Shown: one piece after another, positions 30,531 through 37,478 of the stretch
Layout: every line of letters starts with the position of its first letter
Numbering within the stretch: position 1 is the first letter of the stretch
Virus record (IMG/VR): IMGVR_UViG_3300027969_000210
Span: 1 to 38,171 of that record
Direction: 5' to 3' (one strand)
DNA length: 38,171 nt
DNA from: a virus
Notes under the pieces: generated by a model
What the model was told of the DNA's origin: nothing
The model's input: only the letters and a program-made list of their open reading frames with translations
Database searches by the model: none
Translations under genes and position numbers: made by a program

Positions 30531-32707
30531 CAATCGCTACACGACCAGAGCTGCCAACTAACATGCTTCAAGCTGCTCTTGCCTTTGCTGCCAGCGGTTG
30601 CTCGGTTGTACCTGCATCGATGAACGGCACCAAAGCTCCGATTAAAGCTTGGAAAGAGTTTCAAACAGAGCGCGCCAACGCGATGCAGATTGCTCACTGG
30701 TACAAAGATGGAGGCACAGGCCTCGGAGTTGTCACCGGTAAAGTTTCGGGAAATCTCGAAATGCTCGAGCTCGAAGGTCGCGCAGTATCTGGCGGAATGC
30801 TCGATGAGATCAAAGAGATTGCAATCAACTCAGGTCTTGAAGAGATCTGGAAGATCATAAATGCCGGCTACGTTGAGCTCACTCCATCAGGCGGAATTCA
30901 CTGGCTCTACCGAATTGCAGATGCACCGGTACCAGGCAACACAAAGCTTGCACGACGACCAGGAGAAAACGGTGGCGTCGAGGTCCTTGCAGAAACTCGC
31001 GGCGAAGGAGGCTATGTCGTTGTCGCTCCTTCTTACGGACCTGTCCATCCATCCGGCCAACCCTGGATCCAGATTCACGGATCTCCAGCGCTGATTCCAA
31101 CTATCAGCTTGGATGAACGCGAAGCAATCCATGCAGTCTTTCGCTGTCTCGACTCGATGCCAACGGCGCAGAGTGTCAAAGAAGCAGTCACGGTCAAAAG
31201 CGATGGCATCTCTCCAGGTGATGACTACAACAACCGCGCCAACTGGGATGAGCTTCTGCTCCCCCGCAACTGGATCAAGGTCTACACAGCTGGCGGAGTT
31301 ACATATTGGCGACGACCAGGCAAAGACGTCATCGGTGGCATCAGTGCAACAACTGGCCGCAACGATGGCGACAATCTCTACGTCTTTTCAACATCAACCG
31401 AGTTCGAAGCAGAGCGTCCATATTCAAAATTCGCAGCTCTTGCACTTCTCGAACACCAGGGAGATTTCAAAGCTTGCGCAAAAGATCTTCGTCGCAATGG
31501 TTACGGAAGCCCATCTCTTGCACCAGCTTCATCACTTGTCGCGGTTGGAGTGCCAGCGACTGCACAAGAGATCGAAGCAATCATCAGTTCAAGCACTGAA
31601 GAAGTAACGCCAGAGACTCCCGAAGTCGTTTATGATCAACGCGAACGGACAAGCTGGTGGCCAAAGCCTTTGGATCTTGATAACACTCAAGAGGAGCCAG
31701 AGCCGGCATTCCTGGCTCGCGAAGATGGCAAGCGACTTCTCTATCGAAGCAAAGTCAACGCACTCATGGGCGAATCAGAATCGGGCAAGACTTGGATTGC
31801 ACTCTTTGCAGTCCAGCAAGCGCTCGCAGAAGGTGCTCGAGTTCTCTATCTCGATCTCGAAGACAGCGCTCGCGGAGTTCTTGGACGCTTGCGAGCGCTT
31901 GGTTCAATGGATCATCAGCTGGCCAATCTTGTCTATGCCCAGCCAGATGAAGGCATGAGCGCAGAAGCTGCCGCCGATCTTTATGAGTCACTCTCGAATT
32001 GGAAGCCAGATCTTGTCATCGTCGATGGAGTCAACGCTGCCATGACATTGCTCGGCCTAGACCTTAACTCCAACACCGATGCAACCAAGTTCTCACAGAT
32101 GGTCCTTCGTCCTCTTAAAAGAGGCGGAGCGGCAGTGCTAACAATCGACCACGTGCCAAAGTCAAAGGAAAATCGTGGAAATTACGCAATCGGCGCGCAA
32201 GCCAAGCGCGCAGACATAGACGGCGTCGCATTCTCGGTCGAGGTCGTCGCGCCATTCGGTCGCGGTCAAAGCGGTGAGCTCAAGCTAACCGTCACCAAGG
32301 ATCGTCCTGGCCATGTCAGAGCTATCGCAGTGGGTGCAAAGCACGCCGGCATCGCGCACCTTCGCTCCAGTGGAGAAAATAAGGTCCGCCTTGCCATCGT
32401 GCCTGTCGGTCACAACGGCACCGGTGCCTTCAGACCGACCCATCTGATGGAGAAGGTATCGAAGCTGCTTGAGGCTGCGCCGTCGCCGTTATCCAAGAAC
32501 GCCGTCGAAAGTGGCGTTGAGGGAAAGCGCGAGGCAGTCCGAGCCGCTGCCCAGATTCTGATCGTTGAGGGCTATGTCGAGGTCGAAAACGGCAGTCGCA
32601 ACTCGCTCCTTTTGCGATTCGTCAAGCAATATCGAGAAGCTGAAGACGTCTTGAGTGAGGTCGCTCGCGTCAATTCTGCCTTTGGAGATGACGAAAATGA
32701 GCTCTAA
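30527..32707 (+). CDS. Bifunctional primase/polymerase fused to RecA-like helicase
   Basis: This 726-residue protein has an N-terminal archaeo-eukaryotic-type prim-pol domain (about 1-210): 'FAASGCSVVPASMNGTKAPI', 'GLGVVTGKVSGNLEMLELEG', 'ELTPSGGIHWLYR' and 'GGVEVLAETRGEGGYVVVAP'. The metal motif reads E-L-E rather than the common D-x-D. A RepA/AAA_25-type ATPase follows, with Walker A GESESGKT at 415-422, Walker B 'LVIVDGVNAAM' near 495 and 'GGAAVLTIDHVPKSKENRG'. The C-terminus looks like a winged-helix region. It likely primes and unwinds the phage origin, with host polymerase doing synthesis, as no DNA polymerase gene is seen. Confidence 0.9.
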   Translation: MTIATRPELPTNMLQAALAFAASGCSVVPASMNGTKAPIKAWKEFQTERANAMQIAHWYKDGGTGLGVVTGKVSGNLEMLELEGRAVSGGMLDEIKEIAINSGLEEIWKIINAGYVELTPSGGIHWLYRIADAPVPGNTKLARRPGENGGVEVLAETRGEGGYVVVAPSYGPVHPSGQPWIQIHGSPALIPTISLDEREAIHAVFRCLDSMPTAQSVKEAVTVKSDGISPGDDYNNRANWDELLLPRNWIKVYTAGGVTYWRRPGKDVIGGISATTGRNDGDNLYVFSTSTEFEAERPYSKFAALALLEHQGDFKACAKDLRRNGYGSPSLAPASSLVAVGVPATAQEIEAIISSSTEEVTPETPEVVYDQRERTSWWPKPLDLDNTQEEPEPAFLAREDGKRLLYRSKVNALMGESESGKTWIALFAVQQALAEGARVLYLDLEDSARGVLGRLRALGSMDHQLANLVYAQPDEGMSAEAAADLYESLSNWKPDLVIVDGVNAAMTLLGLDLNSNTDATKFSQMVLRPLKRGGAAVLTIDHVPKSKENRGNYAIGAQAKRADIDGVAFSVEVVAPFGRGQSGELKLTVTKDRPGHVRAIAVGAKHAGIAHLRSSGENKVRLAIVPVGHNGTGAFRPTHLMEKVSKLLEAAPSPLSKNAVESGVEGKREAVRAAAQILIVEGYVEVENGSRNSLLLRFVKQYREAEDVLSEVARVNSAFGDDENEL

Positions 32708-32834
32708 AACGACTTCGCCCGACTTCGCCCCGACTTCGCCCCGCGAACTCATCCCAATACCCAACGACTTCGCCCCAACTCTCTCCCCCCTTAAGGGGAG
32801 AGGTGGCGAGGTCAGGTTGGGGCCTCAATCGTGA
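32697..32834 (+). CDS. Small proline-rich ORF over direct repeats (45 residues)
   Basis: Reading from ATG 32697, which overlaps the end of the primase gene, to TGA 32832-32834 gives a 45-residue peptide with repeated 'DFAPTSP' and 'NDFAPTLSP' segments, MSSKTTSPDFAPTSPRELIP at the start. Its stop overlaps the GTG start of the next gene (GTGA). Overlap structure supports translation. The DNA is dominated by direct and inverted repeats, so the peptide may be secondary to a DNA or RNA function. Confidence 0.45.
   Translation: MSSKTTSPDFAPTSPRELIPIPNDFAPTLSPLKGRGGEVRLGPQS
32711..32775 (+). repeat. Four direct GACTTCGCCC repeats (iteron-like)
   Basis: GACTTCGCCC occurs at 32711, 32721, 32732 and 32766, the first three spaced 10-11 bp apart, one helical turn. 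The array lies directly downstream of the primase-helicase gene, a common place for a phage replication origin. Iterons bound by an initiator would look like this. A coding explanation (DFAP peptides) is also possible. Confidence 0.5.
32772..32823 (+). promoter_or_regulatory. Nested inverted repeats before the 32831 gene
   Basis: GCCCCAAC (32772-32779) pairs with GTTGGGGC (32816-32823). Inside it CTCTCCCC (32781-32788) pairs with GGGGAGAG (32795-32802) around CCTTAA. The result is a strong, branched hairpin ending eight bases before GTG 32831. It might be an origin stem-loop, an attenuator or a translation-control structure. No U-tract follows. Confidence 0.55.
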
Positions 32835-33280
32835 CCCTTTTCCAACCCGATCTCTGGGGCGAGGTCAAAGCCTCAATTCCAAGACCTGTGGACAACTTCT
32901 ACCGTCGTCCCAACGGTGAAGACTTTCCGAGCTATCGCCTGGACGAGTACGCCAATCCTGACCGATGCTGGAAGTGCAAGTCGGCGATCTGGGTCGCACT
33001 CTGCCGAACAGGATTTCGGACCGAGCTCGATGATCAGCTGGTAACGCCTCAGCAAGATCTTGACTACTACCTGACTCGGCGAAGGACCTATGAGGTGTTC
33101 AAGCTAGGCGATCGATTCATGATCCAGATGCGCTCGCCTCAGATGATCCTTTCCGATCGAGGCGATCGACCAGCTCTGCCAGAGCACAAATGCGACTTCT
33201 CCAATATCCGCAAAGAGATTCAACTTCCATGGACAACAACCGAGACAAAAACTGAGACCACTGAGGAGGCTCCCTTCTGA
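32831..33280 (+). CDS. Hypothetical protein with Cys motif (149 residues)
   Basis: The gene starts at GTG 32831 and ends at TGA 33278-33280. The product has 'DRCWKCKSAIWVALCRTGFR' (C46, C49, C58), a possible zinc site with H178-type ligands lacking, then 'LTRRRTYEVFKLGDRFMIQM' and a Thr/Glu-rich tail. It is related in position to small actinophage proteins that follow the primase. No function is assigned. It overlaps the following gene as TGATG. Confidence 0.7.
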   Translation: MTLFQPDLWGEVKASIPRPVDNFYRRPNGEDFPSYRLDEYANPDRCWKCKSAIWVALCRTGFRTELDDQLVTPQQDLDYYLTRRRTYEVFKLGDRFMIQMRSPQMILSDRGDRPALPEHKCDFSNIRKEIQLPWTTTETKTETTEEAPF

Positions 33281-34071
33281 TGAACGATCTAGCAACTGCA
33301 ACCCGATCACTGTGCCAACTGTGCAGCTACCAGATTCCAAGCGAAGGTCTATGCCCGAAATGCTTTGACAAGCTCTACATCCAGATCGAGGATCTTCTCG
33401 AGCTGTGGATGCTGGCTCACGGAGAGCTCAATCCCAGCCGAGGCGGAAATAGTGGCGGAGGATCTAGCTCTGAGCCATCTCTGGGAATCAACGTCTCAGC
33501 TCTCAACTTCATCGCTGGATCTGACATCATCGGAATTTTGCATGAGTGGGAGAAGGAGATTCGTTCTGAGCGAGGTCTAACTCCCCCGGCGCTATTGAAG
33601 AAGGGAAGCGTTGCCCATGAGGTCAAGGCAGCTGTCGAGTTCGCAAAGACTCACCTGGAATGGTCATCAAAGCAACCCTGGATTTCAGATTTTGCCAAAG
33701 AGATCAAGGCTCTTCATAGCCAGGGAATGTCAGCTGCCAGGAAGTACGTCATCCACTCCAGGAAAATCGCTTGTCCGGCAGATAACGCCCAGGGCTTGCA
33801 GTGCGGCCAATATCTGCCTCTCCAGGATGATGATCTGATGGCGCTTTTCAGCTGCAAAAGATGCGGATCTGAATGGAGCACTTTTCGACTCATAGCTGTT
33901 GCAATCGCTCATCCGTACGCAGAATTCTGGCTTGATGCCGAAGCGATCGCTTCCTGGCTATCGATCAGCGAGCGCCGAGTGCACCAGATCGTCAAGACAA
34001 ACTCCATCGCAAAACGGGGTCAGCTCATCGACGTCAAATCAGTAATTGCAGCTCGAAAGAAAGAGTTCTAG
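33280..34071 (+). CDS. Zinc-finger and helix-turn-helix protein
   Basis: This 263-residue protein has an N-terminal zinc ribbon C12-x2-C15 and C25-x2-C28 and a Gly/Ser-rich linker ('GGNSGGGSSSEPS'). A helical middle is followed by a second cysteine set ('KIACPAD', 'LQCGQY', 'FSCKRCGSEW'). The C-terminus carries a winged-HTH or MerR-type motif: 'FWLDAEAIASWLSISERRVH'. This organisation recurs in actinophage DNA-binding proteins near the end of early operons. It may be a transcriptional regulator or excisionase-like factor. It is followed by a terminator. Confidence 0.78.
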   Translation: MNDLATATRSLCQLCSYQIPSEGLCPKCFDKLYIQIEDLLELWMLAHGELNPSRGGNSGGGSSSEPSLGINVSALNFIAGSDIIGILHEWEKEIRSERGLTPPALLKKGSVAHEVKAAVEFAKTHLEWSSKQPWISDFAKEIKALHSQGMSAARKYVIHSRKIACPADNAQGLQCGQYLPLQDDDLMALFSCKRCGSEWSTFRLIAVAIAHPYAEFWLDAEAIASWLSISERRVHQIVKTNSIAKRGQLIDVKSVIAARKKEF

Positions 34072-34132
34072 GACAAAATCTTTCATTGAAAATCGTTACA
34101 CTTTCAGCGTCAGCGGCTTTCATGCACTGATC

Positions 34133-34159
34133 AAAGCCTCAGCCATTCGCTGGGGCTTT
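34133..34159 (+). terminator. Intrinsic terminator at end of early operon
   Basis: AAAGCCTCAGC (34133-34143) pairs with GCTGGGGCTTT (34149-34159) with one G-T pair, around the five-base loop CATTC. This 11-bp stem ends in a T run followed by CGTCATT. It lies in the 111-base gap after the early operon and before the HslV-like gene, with no coding frame in the gap. Confidence 0.75.
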
Positions 34160-34182
34160 CGTCATTACCAAGGGGGAAATCG

Positions 34183-34752
34183 ATGACAACCATTGCCGCG
34201 ATTCAAGGTGATGGCTTTGCAGTCATTGCAGCTGATCGACGTGCATCTGATGACGATGGTTTCACCGTCGACATGGTTTCACCAAAGATTTTCAAGAACG
34301 GAATCGCTCTTATCGGAGGTGCTGGATCTGTTCGCGGTCTTAACATTTTGGAATTCGGTTGGACAGCTCCTGCTTTTGCACAAAGCAAAACAGTTGAGCA
34401 CTATCTGACTCAAAAATTCATTCCATCGCTTCGCTCTGCTTTCATCGAAGCTGGCTATGACATGAAAAGTGACAAAGAAGCCGCAGAGCAAGACAACGAT
34501 CTTGTCATCTGCATCAAGGGACAAGTTTTCATCATTGCCGGAGATTACAGCTGGGATCGATGCTCCAGAGGAATTCATATTGCAGGAAGTGGCGGAAAGT
34601 ACGCCCTGGGTGCACTAGCTGCTTTGGGTGCTACCGATAAAAAAATCACAACTGAAAAGGCTGAAGCTTTACTTCGCAAGTCAATCGCAATCGCAATGCG
34701 TTGGGATGCATATTCTGGCGGAGAAGTAGACGTCTTCACTCAAGAGGCTTGA
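34183..34752 (+). CDS. Proteasome/HslV-like Ntn-hydrolase (phage-encoded)
   Basis: This 189-residue protein is preceded by AAGGGGGAAA. It begins MTTIAAIQGDGFAVIAADRR. Removal of Met gives an N-terminal threonine, the catalytic residue of proteasome beta subunits and HslV. D18 in 'AADRRAS' and K35 in 'SPKIFKNG' sit where D17 and K33 are expected, allowing a one-residue insertion. 'HIAGSGGKYALGALAALGAT' (133-151) closely follows the HslV signature around S-G-G with the following helix, and 'EVDVFTQEA' ends the domain. A 12-mer peptidase ring is therefore plausible. No HslU-like unfoldase is in the window, so it may use a host ATPase, act alone, or have another Ntn activity. Confidence 0.78.
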   Translation: MTTIAAIQGDGFAVIAADRRASDDDGFTVDMVSPKIFKNGIALIGGAGSVRGLNILEFGWTAPAFAQSKTVEHYLTQKFIPSLRSAFIEAGYDMKSDKEAAEQDNDLVICIKGQVFIIAGDYSWDRCSRGIHIAGSGGKYALGALAALGATDKKITTEKAEALLRKSIAIAMRWDAYSGGEVDVFTQEA

Positions 34753-34755
34753 TTG

Positions 34756-35058
34756 ATGGCTTGGGAAGGATCCACTCGCCGAGCAAGACTTCCCAAAGAT
34801 TGGCATCAACGCCGAAGAGCAGCTCTTGCAAGAGATCAACACAAGTGCCAGATCCTTTCCGAAGAGACTGGATTCATCTGCGCTGAAAAGGCCACTGAGG
34901 TCGACCACATTCGACCGGGAGATGATCACAACATGAGCAACCTTCAAGCAATCTGCACCTGGCATCATCTTCGAAAGTCTTCAGCTGAAGGCAACGCAGC
35001 AAAAATCAAATTCGCTCCACGCAATCGTCCATCTGAAAAGCACCCCGGCTCACTATGA
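34756..35058 (+). CDS. HNH endonuclease
   Basis: This 100-residue protein starts at ATG 34756, four bases after the previous stop; TTG 34753 is an alternative. It has 'RRRAALARDQHKCQI' and then the HNH core 'EVDHIRPGDDHNMSNLQAIC' followed by 'TWHHLRKS'. In many siphoviruses a small HNH protein assists terminase in cutting concatemers. Here it lies far from terminase in linear order, with a glycosyltransferase and the fibre genes between. A packaging role, or a role as a nicking enzyme, is therefore inferred. It overlaps the next gene by ATGA. Confidence 0.86.
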   Translation: MAWEGSTRRARLPKDWHQRRRAALARDQHKCQILSEETGFICAEKATEVDHIRPGDDHNMSNLQAICTWHHLRKSSAEGNAAKIKFAPRNRPSEKHPGSL

Positions 35059-36011
35059 GAGTCGCAGCTTTCCTCATGTCTTACCCACCAGAGCGCATGG
35101 TGGGAGCAGAACTCATGTCGAGCGAATTCCTAGAAGCATTGGTGGACGCCGGTCACGAAGTCACTGTCTACGCAGATCTCATCTCTGAGGCATACGAACG
35201 CAACGGCGTCCACGTCAAATCTCGCAAGGATTTCAACAAACTAAAGCGGTCGGCTGATCTGATCTATTCTCATCCTGACCTTGGATCCATTGGGTACATT
35301 GTCAGTCAACTGCACCAGATCCCTTATGTCGCAGTCGTTCACAACATTGGATCTCTCAATGCCTGGCACTTAGCTCATCACAAGCCAACACTGACAATCT
35401 GGAATTCGGAATCCACCAGGACAGCTCTTAAAGGTGAAGGAGGCCTGGTAGTTCGCTCCCCTATTAAGGTGTCAGACCACAAGGTCAAGCCTGGCAAAGC
35501 ATTCACCCTGGTAAATCTATGCAAGGACAAGGGTGTCGATACATTCACAGCTCTAGTCAAGCAGCTGGACTTCCCCGCCCTGGCTGTCGCTGGAGGCTAT
35601 GACGTACAAGAGATCGACCAGGTCAAGAAATCTGGAGCAACCCCCACCCCCCTTGTCCAGTTTTCAGAAATGCCACCCCTAGTCTGGTCACAAACCAAAG
35701 TCTTACTGATGCCCAGTGTCTCTGAGTCTTGGGGACGTGTAGGGGTTGAAGCTCTATGCAGTGGCATTCCAGTCGTAGCTCATCCAACACCTGGGCTAAA
35801 GGAATCACTGGGCTCAGCTGGAATCTTTATTGATCGAGACGATCACCAAGCTTGGGCTGATGAAGTTTCACAGCTGATGACAGACGATGCTTACTTTGCA
35901 GCTGCCAGCAAAAAGGCCAGTGCCCGAGCTCGCTCACTCGAGAAGCAGACAGCTAGTGATCTGGCTTTATTCCGAACCGCTTGTGAAAAGTTAACTCAAC
36001 CTCAGCTCTAA
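35055..36011 (+). CDS. Glycosyltransferase family 4-like protein
   Basis: This 318-residue protein has a GT-B fold. The N-terminal half begins 'MRVAAFLMSYPPERMVGAEL' with 'EFLEALVDAGHEVTVYADL'. The C-terminal half has 'VLLMPSVSESWGRVGVEALC' followed by 'SGIPVVAHPTPGLKESLG', containing the E-x7-E motif that binds the sugar nucleotide. The substrate could be DNA, a virion protein or a host envelope sugar. It is coupled to the HNH gene by four-base overlap. Codon use (CTA, CCC, GTA) looks slightly different from neighbours, suggesting separate acquisition. Confidence 0.86.
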   Translation: MRVAAFLMSYPPERMVGAELMSSEFLEALVDAGHEVTVYADLISEAYERNGVHVKSRKDFNKLKRSADLIYSHPDLGSIGYIVSQLHQIPYVAVVHNIGSLNAWHLAHHKPTLTIWNSESTRTALKGEGGLVVRSPIKVSDHKVKPGKAFTLVNLCKDKGVDTFTALVKQLDFPALAVAGGYDVQEIDQVKKSGATPTPLVQFSEMPPLVWSQTKVLLMPSVSESWGRVGVEALCSGIPVVAHPTPGLKESLGSAGIFIDRDDHQAWADEVSQLMTDDAYFAAASKKASARARSLEKQTASDLALFRTACEKLTQPQL

Positions 36012-36139
36012 TTTCTAAGCGTGCACCAATCTCACACTCACCTCAACCAATAGGGGTGGGGAGGGACCCCCTGGTAACTGAGCTCTCTACCGAGGCGGCA
36101 TAGCTCAAGAGATTCTGTATAGGTCTGGCAATTTTTTCG

Positions 36140-36157
36140 GCAAAACAATTCTTTTGC
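36140..36157. promoter_or_regulatory. Operator-like palindrome in leader of tail-fibre/late operon
   Basis: GCAAAACAATTCTTTTGC is an 18-bp near-perfect palindrome (two mismatched positions). It lies 55 bases before the first late tail gene, inside the 201-base gap 36012-36212. That gap holds no coding frame and also has a GC-rich dyad (AGGGG/CCCCT) near 36050-36072. I found no strong -35/-10 pair. The palindrome is a good candidate operator or activator site for late transcription. Confidence 0.5.
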
Positions 36158-36212
36158 ACAGATATTCACCTCAGATCGACCCTCACACACTCCGCATCGA
36201 AAGGAGGCGCTC

Positions 36213-36566
36213 ATGGCAGCTTCAACAGATCTCGTGATCGACCAATTCTCCACATTCCGAACTTCTTTTCGCTGGGAGACCAAGTCCACAGGCGCGGCAG
36301 TCAACCTCACTGGATATTCGGCAGCGATGCAGATCCGTCGCACGCCAGCTGACGCCACGGCGCTGATCTCATTGACGACGGCGGCAGGCGGAGGACTCAC
36401 AATCGAGGGAACAGCCGGTCGCGTCAGAGTCGAAATCACGCCAGCAAAGTCTTCAGCTTTGGCGCCTGGGAAATACGTCTACGACCTGGTCCTGACAGAT
36501 CTTCAATCAAAGAAGAAGCGCCTCATCGAAGGCGTCGTCCGACTAGATGCAGGAGTAACCCGATGA
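36213..36566 (+). CDS. BppU-like baseplate/tail protein
   Basis: This 117-residue protein has ribosome site AAAGGAGG. The sequence pattern 'FRTSFRWETKSTGAAVNLTG', 'YSAAMQIRRTPADATALISL' and 'GKYVYDLVLTD', ending 'VVRLDAGVTR', is typical of the N-terminal domain of BppU-type upper baseplate proteins and related fibre-attachment proteins in siphoviruses. It probably connects the fibre proteins encoded next to the tail. It overlaps the next gene by four bases. Confidence 0.78.
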   Translation: MAASTDLVIDQFSTFRTSFRWETKSTGAAVNLTGYSAAMQIRRTPADATALISLTTAAGGGLTIEGTAGRVRVEITPAKSSALAPGKYVYDLVLTDLQSKKKRLIEGVVRLDAGVTR

Positions 36567-36814
36567 GTGAAACCGTATCCAGGGAAAACATCGACACAGA
36601 CATCATCATTGTTGGCCTGGAAGGACCCCAAGGTCCTGCCGGTGCTTCAGCCTACGAAATCGCACGCGCTGCCGGATTCGTTGGCTCCCAACAGGACTGG
36701 CTTGACCAGTTCGGAAGCCAGCTAGTCAACACTCACATCGCAGACCCAACTCCGCATCCGGCCTACGACGATCTCCCATCACTAAAAATCCTCTTCGAGA
36801 ATGGACTCATCTGA
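36563..36814 (+). CDS. Small tail protein with short collagen-like segment
   Basis: This 83-residue protein has 'GLEGPQGPAGASAYEIARAA', a two-turn G-X-Y segment leading to the common phage fibre motif 'GASAYEIA' and 'GFVGSQQDWL'. It ends with 'HIADPTPHPAYDDLPSL'. These short motifs are frequent in actinophage minor tail proteins. It likely forms part of the fibre base. Confidence 0.75.
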   Translation: MSETVSRENIDTDIIIVGLEGPQGPAGASAYEIARAAGFVGSQQDWLDQFGSQLVNTHIADPTPHPAYDDLPSLKILFENGLI

Positions 36815-36815
36815 A

Positions 36816-37475
36816 ATGTCACTATCCACCAACGTAGTAAATCTCGCCACCCGTGTAGCGACAGAAGTCAAGGCAGTCCGTACCTTGATCAATGGAAACG
36901 CGGCAGATCTCTCAGCTTTAACGACATCGGCAAAGGGCAACCTTGTAGCTTCTCTCAACGAGCTCAAGTCTGGTCTTACAGCTCTATCAACTGAGCTCGG
37001 CACATACAAGACCTCCAACAATGCTGAGGTCACAACGATCAAAGCCAACATTGCCACAATCAATGGCACTTTGACATCGATTCAAAATGCAATCAACTCT
37101 CTTGACGTATCAGCTCAAGTTCTAGCTCTTATCAATGACAACACAACATCGACAACAAAGGTCTGGTCTTCAAGCAAGACCAGCGCAGCTATCACAACAG
37201 CTGTCGGCGACGTTGTTGCGATGGCTCCTGGCGCTCTCAATACTCTCAAAGAGCTTGCAACAGCTTTGGGCGATGACGCTAACTTTGCGGGAACAATCAC
37301 CGGACTCATTTCCGGCAAGGCTGCTCTGGGACACACTCACTCAATTTCAGAGGTTGTCAATCTTCAGGATTCACTTGATTCAAAGGCAACAAACGCAGCT
37401 TTGACCTCTTTGGCAACAGCTGTCGGCGATACGACTACCAACTACGCAACTACCTTCGAGGCTGGATTGGCATAA
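36816..37475 (+). CDS. Tail fibre-like coiled-coil protein
   Basis: ATG 36816 is preferred over the in-frame ATG 36801 because it gives the N-terminus MSLSTNVVNLATRVATEVKA, which matches the start of the next gene (MTLSHNVNELATRIATEINS). The 219-residue protein continues as Thr/Ala/Asn-rich helices ('LVASLNELKSGLTALSTELG') and has the fibre motif 'GALNTLKELATALGDDANFA' followed by 'GKAALGHTHSISEV'. It is probably a trimeric fibre segment sharing an attachment sequence with the collagen fibre. Confidence 0.8.
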   Translation: MSLSTNVVNLATRVATEVKAVRTLINGNAADLSALTTSAKGNLVASLNELKSGLTALSTELGTYKTSNNAEVTTIKANIATINGTLTSIQNAINSLDVSAQVLALINDNTTSTTKVWSSSKTSAAITTAVGDVVAMAPGALNTLKELATALGDDANFAGTITGLISGKAALGHTHSISEVVNLQDSLDSKATNAALTSLATAVGDTTTNYATTFEAGLA

Positions 37476-37478
37476 CCA

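Noticed and set aside
36090-36140. tRNA-like start GGCGGCATAGCTCA near 36093
   Set aside because: No complementary D-arm, anticodon stem or acceptor strand follows; the region is better seen as a regulatory gap.
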